From NCBI GenBank assembly GCA_031279965.1, contig JAITHM010000141.1, forward strand, positions 1-27,768: 27,768 bases of DNA, given 5' to 3'. Below the pieces are notes generated by a model. The model worked only from the letters and a program-made list of their open reading frames with translations, did not search any database and was not told where the DNA came from. Shown one piece after another: positions 21,816-27,768 of this stretch; the stretch's first letter is position 1, and each line of letters opens with the position of its first letter. Source of the stretch: Spirochaetaceae bacterium (GTDB taxonomy: Bacteria; Spirochaetota; Spirochaetia; Treponematales; Breznakiellaceae). The position numbers and the translations under genes are program-made.

Positions 21816-22735
21816 CCCCCGCCCATGTAACGCTGGTCTTTGTTCTGGCGGCGTGGCCGTTGTCGGCGCTTGAGACCAGCTTTGGCCTTGATGTACAAAC
21901 CGGCGTTTTTTTTCGCAGCATGGACGATTCCGTTTTTTACAATGGAGAAGAAGAGGTTGTCTTTGCGTTAACTTCGTTGGGGGTTCCTTTTCTTTCGTTG
22001 GACGGTGTATTCCGGGCAGGTGATTTCCGCGCCTTCGCCGGTGTACTTTCTGGCATCAATATTTTAAGCGGCACAATTAAAATTGATGACATGGCTATGA
22101 AGGCGAAATACACGCACAATACTGTGTCGCGGGAGCGTCTTGCGTTAAACATCGGTGCGGGTTATGAATTTAAATTGCTTAACGGGGCGCTGGTACTTGT
22201 CCCCCGCGCAGATTTTATATATCAGCTTATCCGCGCCGATGCCCTAGATGGCAGTGTAGAAGCTGGTCATAACAAATTCAATTTTTCTGGCACGCACTGG
22301 CATTTTACTGAAACAAATCTTATGCCTGTTGTTACGTTCTCGGCGCTGTGGCACTTCCATCCGCAGTTCAGTGCGGGCATCAACGGCTTTGTGTATCCGT
22401 ATATCTGGGCGCAGACTGCTGTGGTAGATAACTATCCCACCAACACGATTTATTATTTTACCTGGAATGAAGGCGGCAGTTGGGGCGGCGGCGGCGGTGT
22501 TGAATTCGCGTTTTACCCTGCGTCTTTCACCTATCTGTCGTTTTTCTGTGCACTTGAATTTGAAGGAATAATGCTTAAACAAGGAATTGTTGAAACGGGC
22601 GTGCAAGGTTACTCCCCAGCGGATACCGTGCGGGATACAGCCTTTAGTGTTGAACACAGTGCGTTTCAGTCTAAAGTTGTACTGGGTTTGCGGCTTTTGC
22701 CGTCTAGGACACCCCACAAATTAAACAAGGAGTAA
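21812..22735 (+). CDS. Predicted phase-variable outer-membrane beta-barrel-like protein
   Basis: The hydrophobic segment VTLVFVLAAWPLSA is a signal-peptide core ending near ALE. The rest alternates polar and hydrophobic residues with many aromatic residues and glycines (LNIGAGYEFKLLNGALVLVP, VVTFSALWHFHPQFSAGING, GGGGGVEFAFYPASFTYLSF, SKVVLGLRLLP), as in a beta-barrel of roughly 10-12 strands. This is an inference; no named family is recognised. The ATG here lacks a close Shine-Dalgarno. The well-placed start is 21747, out of frame by one C. GGAGGAGG (21783-21790) serves ATG 21795, also in the OFF frame. The stop is three bases from the lipoprotein ATG, with AAGGAG overlapping the 3' end. The two are surely cotranscribed and may form a surface pair. 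Confidence 0.75.
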   Translation: MTPAHVTLVFVLAAWPLSALETSFGLDVQTGVFFRSMDDSVFYNGEEEVVFALTSLGVPFLSLDGVFRAGDFRAFAGVLSGINILSGTIKIDDMAMKAKYTHNTVSRERLALNIGAGYEFKLLNGALVLVPRADFIYQLIRADALDGSVEAGHNKFNFSGTHWHFTETNLMPVVTFSALWHFHPQFSAGINGFVYPYIWAQTAVVDNYPTNTIYYFTWNEGGSWGGGGGVEFAFYPASFTYLSFFCALEFEGIMLKQGIVETGVQGYSPADTVRDTAFSVEHSAFQSKVVLGLRLLPSRTPHKLNKE

Positions 22736-22738
22736 ATC

Positions 22739-25300
22739 ATGCAAAAAAAATTACTGCGCTATGCTGGATTGGCAATTCTATGCGTGCTTGGACTTGGTTC
22801 GTGCGCGAATCCGATCCATAGCAGTTCGGGAAAAACGATTTCTCTGGGAACGCTGTCGTTTTCGGAGATGGTTGAAGGGCGCGGCTATATGAGCGGCTCG
22901 GTACTTTGGAATGCGGATGAAGCCGCGGCACTTACGCACCTGAGGCCCGGTATTTTTGTGGGTGTGCGTTTAAGCAATGTTGAAAATCCTGAAGTGCCGG
23001 CACAGTACGGCACGATCAGAGTTGAAAGCTGCGATAAGGATTCCATTACCTTTACATATCAGCCGTACAGCGCTGTCGGCGGAATTCCGTTGCCATGGGA
23101 AACATGGACACTCAAAACCTACACAGACAGCATAGACGAATTACAGGATGCAATGCCGGAATACAAGGCGGACTTAAACCACGACGGTGTAGCAGACATG
23201 GCATGGACACCGCCGGATCAATTTCGCCCGGGAATACGGACGGATTCACGGTATCTTAAATTTGTTACAAAGCAGACAGCTCCTGTAATAGAAACCGGTG
23301 CCGTAAAAACAACACATACAACAATGTTCTCGGTGCTTGAATCACAATATTCACAAAGCCAATATCCCGGCGGACTTACCGGTATAAACCCTTCGGGAGC
23401 GTGGATTTACAGTCTGCGTCAGATGGAAAACGGATTCCACATGCACTCAGGTGAAGGTCTTAATTCAAATATTGTACTCGATACGGTGCTAGAGGTGGCA
23501 AGGCCGCCCGCCCAAAGCTCTGTAATGCGAGGAATAGTACAGAGCAACGGCGTTGTGGTTGGCCAAGAAGGCACAACATGGCAGGTGGTTGAAAGGCCGG
23601 CAGGTAGTTTGCAGGCTGCACGCCCAACGACAGTTACTTCGCTTGTTAAAGGCGATTATATTATTGATAACCTTACCGGCGACTACTATTACTACAAAGG
23701 CGAACCCAACCCAGAGCAGGTTAACCCAACACAGGAAGTGTCGTGGACAAAACTGAACAGACCCGTGCCGGATGCCGGTAATAATGGCGGCTCCAGTGAG
23801 AGCGGCAATGAGAGCACGATAAATAGCGCGCTTGAAGGCATCGCCGACTTTACCGCAGAGGATATTCCGTATTTTGTTGACGCGGACGCAGACGATACTG
23901 AATTCGTAGCGTTTAAGACCGCGCTCATATCCATATTTACAAACGATTACAACCCGAACACTGTTGGCGTTATTAGTGCAGAGACCTCAGCGTTACCGGC
24001 TGTTATAGCCTTTCTTAACGCGGCGATAGCCGACGGCAATTTTCGTTCATCCCTTAATCAAGCAACACTTAATGTAGACAATGATGCCGGCTCTTTGAAC
24101 GATACCGGCAATCCTGATTCCAGCTACGTATCTTACCGTAAATTCGTCTACCGGAATATACTCCGCAGTGCGCTGGCTGTTTCCGGCATGCACCGCTATG
24201 TACTTGAAGCGCAGGCAAACCCGGCAGAGTTAAGCACGGCGATACCAGCCGCCTCGCTGGTAATACGCAATACAGCATCTTCTGTGGGAGACTCCGCGCG
24301 CACTGTTGATGCTAACGAGGCATCTCTGTCTGTAGAGCGTAAAATAACCGGTGTTGCACCGCAGTATCAGAATTATCTTGACAAAAAATCAAGCGCCCGC
24401 AGCGAATTTGAAAAAGAATTCAAATTGATTGTTGAAAAAGACTTGGTAAAAACACTAAAAGATATAATTTTCAATAAAATTGAATATGGCGGAGGAAATA
24501 TAATTCCGCAAAACAAGCGGACTAAATTTTATGAATCACTTAACAATATGAAAACGCTTGTCGCACTGGGGCTTTCAGGCGGAGGGCAACATCATAACGG
24601 CAAGGTAGAAATAAGCGTTGGCGCGGCAGTATTTTTGCAAATGGAAATTGACACAGATGTGAGTGTAACGCTGCCCAAACTTCTAGGAGCCGGTCTTGAA
24701 ATCTACAAATACGACAGTGTATATGCCGCCGGCCCCGTCGTTATCCAGGTGCAGCTCCCCATTAAATTTAATATAGATTTAACCGTTGAAGTTATCGAAG
24801 ACCGCTCGCTGTTTGCCGGTTATACCGGTTTTTACGGCGGCAAAGTGACCGGCGGCATTAACTACAGCGTTAATTACAAACGTATTTGTATCTGGCCCTG
24901 GCCCAAAAAATATATGTCTATTCCTTGGGGACTTAATGTCGATTCGTATGAAAGCCACTCAAAGTATAATCAGACAATAGCCTACGCCGGGTTTAAAAAT
25001 ACCTTTGACGATAAATTCACAATAACTCTTAAAACGGTGATAAAGCCCTATATAACGATAACGCCATCGTTTGGGGCATATGGGATTATCTGGGCGAAGG
25101 TTCCCGCGGAAACCGGACTCCCTATTACTGTAACAGCGAAGGAGAATTTTAGCCAATTTAATGTCCATGGCGATTTGAACTTTAATGTTGGCCTTGCGCT
25201 GGGCGTGGGCATCAAGATACTCTGTTTTGATTTTTATAAGGGCCTTTACGACAAGATCTTATACGATCTAACAATCGCCCTCTTCGACTGGAATATTTAG
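22739..25300 (+). CDS. Large lipoprotein of unknown function
   Basis: An 853-residue exported lipoprotein. The signal sequence MQKKLLRYAGLAILCVLGLG is followed by Cys22 in the lipobox LGSC. The N-terminal region (about 35-330) looks beta-rich and contains a calcium-loop-like DxNxDGxxD (Asp145, Asn147, Asp149, Asp153). A Gly/Ser/Asn-rich linker (about 350-365) leads to a mostly helical stretch (about 365-590), then a beta-rich C-terminal region with many Tyr, Ile and Lys residues. I recognise no family. It follows the phase-variable envelope gene by 3 bases with AAGGAG as ribosome-binding site, so it shares that transcript. If translation is coupled, its level could vary with the C tract upstream. 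Confidence 0.85.
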   Translation: MQKKLLRYAGLAILCVLGLGSCANPIHSSSGKTISLGTLSFSEMVEGRGYMSGSVLWNADEAAALTHLRPGIFVGVRLSNVENPEVPAQYGTIRVESCDKDSITFTYQPYSAVGGIPLPWETWTLKTYTDSIDELQDAMPEYKADLNHDGVADMAWTPPDQFRPGIRTDSRYLKFVTKQTAPVIETGAVKTTHTTMFSVLESQYSQSQYPGGLTGINPSGAWIYSLRQMENGFHMHSGEGLNSNIVLDTVLEVARPPAQSSVMRGIVQSNGVVVGQEGTTWQVVERPAGSLQAARPTTVTSLVKGDYIIDNLTGDYYYYKGEPNPEQVNPTQEVSWTKLNRPVPDAGNNGGSSESGNESTINSALEGIADFTAEDIPYFVDADADDTEFVAFKTALISIFTNDYNPNTVGVISAETSALPAVIAFLNAAIADGNFRSSLNQATLNVDNDAGSLNDTGNPDSSYVSYRKFVYRNILRSALAVSGMHRYVLEAQANPAELSTAIPAASLVIRNTASSVGDSARTVDANEASLSVERKITGVAPQYQNYLDKKSSARSEFEKEFKLIVEKDLVKTLKDIIFNKIEYGGGNIIPQNKRTKFYESLNNMKTLVALGLSGGGQHHNGKVEISVGAAVFLQMEIDTDVSVTLPKLLGAGLEIYKYDSVYAAGPVVIQVQLPIKFNIDLTVEVIEDRSLFAGYTGFYGGKVTGGINYSVNYKRICIWPWPKKYMSIPWGLNVDSYESHSKYNQTIAYAGFKNTFDDKFTITLKTVIKPYITITPSFGAYGIIWAKVPAETGLPITVTAKENFSQFNVHGDLNFNVGLALGVGIKILCFDFYKGLYDKILYDLTIALFDWNI

Positions 25301-25333
25301 TTAGCGCAAGGCATCTCCGTTTTATCAGCGGCG

Positions 25334-25362
25334 TTGACGGGAACATGCCGGAAGGGTATAGT
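25334..25362 (+). promoter_or_regulatory. Sigma70-type promoter for the dehydrogenase-cysE pair
   Basis: TTGACG (25334-25339), a 17-base spacer and TATAGT (25357-25362) are close to consensus. The transcript would start near 25369, just ahead of the AAGGAG ribosome-binding site. This separates the metabolic pair from the surface-protein operon upstream. Confidence 0.65.
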
Positions 25363-25382
25363 GAAGTACAAGGAGACCAGGA

Positions 25383-26420
25383 ATGAAGGCAGTTGTATTG
25401 GAACAAAAAGGTAAAATTACGGTGCGCGATATAGCTCTTGACGGAGCGCTGGGGCCAGAGGATGTACGAATAAAACCGCATGCCGTTGGTATTTGTGGAA
25501 GCGATGTGCACTATTACCGTGAAGGCCGCATCGGGAACTTTGTTGTAAACAGCCCGATGGTGTTGGGGCACGAAGCATCCGGCATCATTATTGAAACCGG
25601 TTCAAAGGTACGCGGGCTTGCAGTTGGCGACCGTGTTTGCATGGAGCCAGGCATTCCCGATTACCGCAGTATCGAGACGCTTCAAGGTATGTATAACCTT
25701 GATCCGGCAGTGCGTTTTTGGGCGACGCCGCCTATTCATGGATGTTTGTGTGAATCGGTTATTCATCCGGCAAATCTTACGTTCAAGCTGCCGGATAATG
25801 TGTCGTTTCACGAAGGGGCGCTTGCCGAGCCAATTGCCATTGGTGTTTATTCGGCAAAAAAAGCGGCGATACGTCCTGGTGATACCGCATTGGTTTTTGG
25901 TGCGGGTACCATCGGTATTGTAAGTGCGCTTGCCGCCGCGTCCGCCGGTTGTTCAACGGTTTATGTCGCTGATGTGAAAAAGCCAAAACTCGACTTTATC
26001 AACAAACACTATGCCGATAAACTTACGGTGATTGACCTTACCAAGACAGACCCTCTTAGCGTGTTAACAGACGCGGGGCTGCGCGGTGTTGATATTGTGT
26101 TTGAGGCAAGCGGCGCGGCGAAAGTATACGAAAAAATCTGTGATTATCTTGTTCCTGGAGGACGCATGGTGCTTATTGGCATGCCTTCCGCGCCGGTTCC
26201 CTTTGATGTTGTCGCAATGCAGGCAAAAGAATTAAGCATTGAAACAATATTCCGCTATGTAAATGTTTTTCCCCGTGTCATCAACATGATAGCCAGCGGC
26301 AAACTCAATGTTAAGCCGCTTATCACGAAGGAATATACATTCAATGATGCGGTGGCGGCATTTGAATATGCGGCAACATTACCCGAATCTGACGTCAAAA
26401 TCATGATCAATTGCCCGTAA
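25383..26420 (+). CDS. Zinc-dependent polyol (sorbitol/xylitol-type) dehydrogenase
   Basis: A medium-chain dehydrogenase that probably oxidises a polyol such as sorbitol, iditol or xylitol to a ketose. GICGSDVHYYREGRIGNFVV and LGHEASG place the catalytic zinc ligands at Cys38, His63 and Glu64, with Glu149 in EGALAEP. The region RVCMEPGIPDYRS...MYNLDPAVRFWATPP follows animal sorbitol dehydrogenase closely and lacks the four-cysteine structural zinc lobe. The Rossmann motif FGAGTIG and an aspartate in VADV favour NAD over NADP. The ATG follows AAGGAG at 7 bases. It is 345 residues, the normal length. The serine acetyltransferase start follows within about 25 bases. The substrate cannot be fixed from sequence. 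Confidence 0.9.
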   Translation: MKAVVLEQKGKITVRDIALDGALGPEDVRIKPHAVGICGSDVHYYREGRIGNFVVNSPMVLGHEASGIIIETGSKVRGLAVGDRVCMEPGIPDYRSIETLQGMYNLDPAVRFWATPPIHGCLCESVIHPANLTFKLPDNVSFHEGALAEPIAIGVYSAKKAAIRPGDTALVFGAGTIGIVSALAAASAGCSTVYVADVKKPKLDFINKHYADKLTVIDLTKTDPLSVLTDAGLRGVDIVFEASGAAKVYEKICDYLVPGGRMVLIGMPSAPVPFDVVAMQAKELSIETIFRYVNVFPRVINMIASGKLNVKPLITKEYTFNDAVAAFEYAATLPESDVKIMINCP

Positions 26421-26443
26421 CCGCACCGGGAAAATTCAACTGG

Positions 26444-27394
26444 ATGAAGATCATAAGCGGAACTGATATGGCGGCGCTCATCAAGCAGCTTGTTGCAAGT
26501 TACAACGAACTGAGCGAAACAATACACTTTGATTTTGCCTATCAGTTAAACCGCTCGGTAATTATCGAAACAATTGACAAGCTCCGCCAGTTGATGTTCC
26601 CCGGATATTTTGGCAAAAAAAATATTGCCACGAATTTTATTGAATATCATACCGGAGAGCTTATTGAAGAAATATGCTATGATCTTGGCGGTCAAATTGA
26701 AAAAGCGCTCCAGCATTGGTCTGGCGGCACTGCTGCGCCGGATGCACACCATACAACCGGCGAATTAGTGTTGATGTTTCTTTCAAAACTCTGTGATGTG
26801 CGTAAGCTGCTTGCCACGGATGTTGATGCGACATTCGATGGCGACCCGGCAGCTTTTAGCAAGGATGAAATCATCTCATCGTATCCCGGAATCTATGCAA
26901 TAATGGTATACCGCCTTGCCCACGAGATCTATAAGCTGAATATTCCGCTGATACCGCGCATTATGACCGAACATGCCCATAGTGTTACCGGGATTGACAT
27001 TCACCCCGGAGCGGCGATAGGCCATCATTTTTTTATCGACCATGGAACTGGAATAGTCATTGGTGAGACAACAGTAATTGGCAATCATGTTAAGATCTAC
27101 CAGGGAGTTACATTGGGAGCGTTATCAACTCGTGATGGGCAAACTCTTAAATCGGTTAAGCGGCACCCAACCATCGAAAATAACGTTACCGTGTATTCAG
27201 GCGCATCAATATTAGGCGGCACTACTGTGATAGGCGAAGGTGTTGTTATTGGAAGCAATGCATTCATTACAGAGTCTGTACCGGAAAACACCCGTGTTAG
27301 CGCACGTAATCCCGGACTGCACATCAAAGCCAACGATTCCTGCGCCAACTGCCCCCGCACCCGCCGCCAAAAACCCGACAAAGAAGATTTCTAA
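26444..27394 (+). CDS. cysE: Serine O-acetyltransferase
   Basis: Makes O-acetylserine from serine and acetyl-CoA, the first step of cysteine synthesis. The C-terminal half is a left-handed beta-helix of hexapeptide repeats (IHPGAAIGHHFFIDHGTGIV, IGETTVIGNHVKIYQGVTLG, IGEGVVIGSNAF). HAHSVTGIDIHPG contains the catalytic His/Asp region typical of the family. The long N-terminal helical domain (about 150 residues) is like the longer bacterial SAT forms. The tail has two cysteines (SCANCP). The start is uncertain: the frame opens at TTG 26411 inside the previous gene, and ATG 26444 and ATG 26468 are both plausible with weak Shine-Dalgarno signals. A cysteine desulfurase elsewhere in the window consumes cysteine but is not linked. 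Confidence 0.93.
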   Translation: MKIISGTDMAALIKQLVASYNELSETIHFDFAYQLNRSVIIETIDKLRQLMFPGYFGKKNIATNFIEYHTGELIEEICYDLGGQIEKALQHWSGGTAAPDAHHTTGELVLMFLSKLCDVRKLLATDVDATFDGDPAAFSKDEIISSYPGIYAIMVYRLAHEIYKLNIPLIPRIMTEHAHSVTGIDIHPGAAIGHHFFIDHGTGIVIGETTVIGNHVKIYQGVTLGALSTRDGQTLKSVKRHPTIENNVTVYSGASILGGTTVIGEGVVIGSNAFITESVPENTRVSARNPGLHIKANDSCANCPRTRRQKPDKEDF

Positions 27395-27438
27395 CCAGCC
27401 ATCCTCCTTTGAAGCAATGCCGGAAGGCTTAAAGCGAC

Positions 27439-27690
27439 TTAATTTTCCTGTGAGGGCTGCTGGGAATCTGCCATAAACCGTTCGTAGATTTCATCGCCAA
27501 CACATTCGCGGGCAAATTTGCACCATTTAAGGCAGGTTTTGGTATCATTATAGGCGATAAAGCCGCATTTTTCACAAACTGCCTGCATGTCAATCGAAAA
27601 AAGATCGATCTCGCCGCCACAGACAGGACAAATTTTCGTGGTAAGTGACGGTGTTCTGATATTTTCCGTTCCCGGGCAACGATAGGTCAT
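27439..27690 (-). CDS. Small cysteine-rich zinc-ribbon-like protein
   Basis: An 83-residue protein with eight cysteines: Cys5, CPVCG (21-24), CEKCG (39-42), then Cys53, Cys57 and Cys63 in TCLKWCKFARECVGDE. The first pairs form a likely zinc ribbon, and the second cluster (CxxxCxxxxxC) could bind a metal or an Fe-S cluster. I have a general recollection of similar short proteins in anaerobic bacteria and archaea but no function to assign. It has no signal peptide. The ATG has no near Shine-Dalgarno; GGAGG lies 15 bases away inside the end of the upstream gene. It is codirectional with, and 8 bases from, the partial gene at the window edge, which suggests an operon. Confidence 0.7.
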   Translation of the reverse strand: MTYRCPGTENIRTPSLTTKICPVCGGEIDLFSIDMQAVCEKCGFIAYNDTKTCLKWCKFARECVGDEIYERFMADSQQPSQEN

Positions 27691-27698
27691 GTTCTATT

Positions 27699-27767
27699 TT
27701 AGCTGCCTCCAAGCACTTTTAAGGCAGTACGCAGTTCAGCATCTTGAGAATAATAATATGTTTCCAG
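27699..27767 (-). CDS. Partial CDS, C-terminus only, unknown
   Basis: The frame read inward from the right edge on the minus strand is open for 22 codons, ends in LRTALKVLGGS and stops at TAA (27701-27699). Its spacing to the small cysteine-rich gene suggests a common transcript. Too little is visible to name it. Confidence 0.5.
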   Translation of the reverse strand: METYYYSQDAELRTALKVLGGS

Positions 27768-27768
27768 C

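Overview
The window (27,768 bases, roughly half G+C) reads as one piece of a spirochete chromosome, most likely a free-living or gut-associated treponeme of moderate GC. This is an inference from gene content: lipoproteins with spirochete-like lipoboxes, a BspA-type leucine-rich-repeat surface protein, a large multidomain lipoprotein, homopolymeric C tracts inside surface-protein genes (poly-G/C phase variation is well known in Treponema), and tightly packed genes on both strands. I see no transposase, integrase, tRNA, rRNA, CRISPR array or prophage gene.

Layout. 1-2.7 kb: a modular surface lipoprotein whose N-terminus is read through a run of 17 C. 2.7-6.3 kb: a MocA/MobA-like nucleotidyltransferase (-), PTS enzyme I (+), and a two-gene minus-strand operon of a small membrane protein and a fusion of AroH chorismate mutase with a DtxR/MntR-type metal-dependent repressor. 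6.3-9.7 kb: dCMP deaminase, SRP protein Ffh (-), a DUF3786 protein and a SpoU-type RNA methyltransferase. 9.9-14.5 kb: a SPOR-domain protein, a BspA-like protein, dihydropteroate synthase and a NifS-like cysteine desulfurase, the last three joined by 1-base overlaps. 14.5-19.3 kb: the rimP-nusA-infB operon (-), with a good sigma70-type promoter, a possible leader attenuator and an unusual zinc ribbon at the NusA C-terminus. 19.25-19.7 kb: the only long gene-free stretch, holding (AC)21, a strong G-quadruplex motif and a hairpin. 19.7-27.4 kb: a small unknown ORF, glucose-6-phosphate isomerase, an envelope protein apparently phase-OFF through a C10 tract, a large lipoprotein, a sorbitol/xylitol-type dehydrogenase with its own promoter, and serine acetyltransferase. 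27.4 kb to the end (-): a small cysteine-rich protein and the C-terminus of another gene.

The most notable points are (1) the AroH-DtxR fusion, whose catalytic and metal-ligand residues all appear intact and whose domain junction is a C-rich tract with a possible internal start for the regulator alone; (2) the envelope protein that needs 11 (or 8) rather than 10 C to join a strong ribosome-binding site and start codon to its signal peptide, together with a similar tract in the first lipoprotein; (3) the NusA zinc ribbon; and (4) the non-B-DNA cluster upstream of the small ORF at 19.7 kb. Housekeeping calls are secure. The functions of the surface proteins and small ORFs are not.
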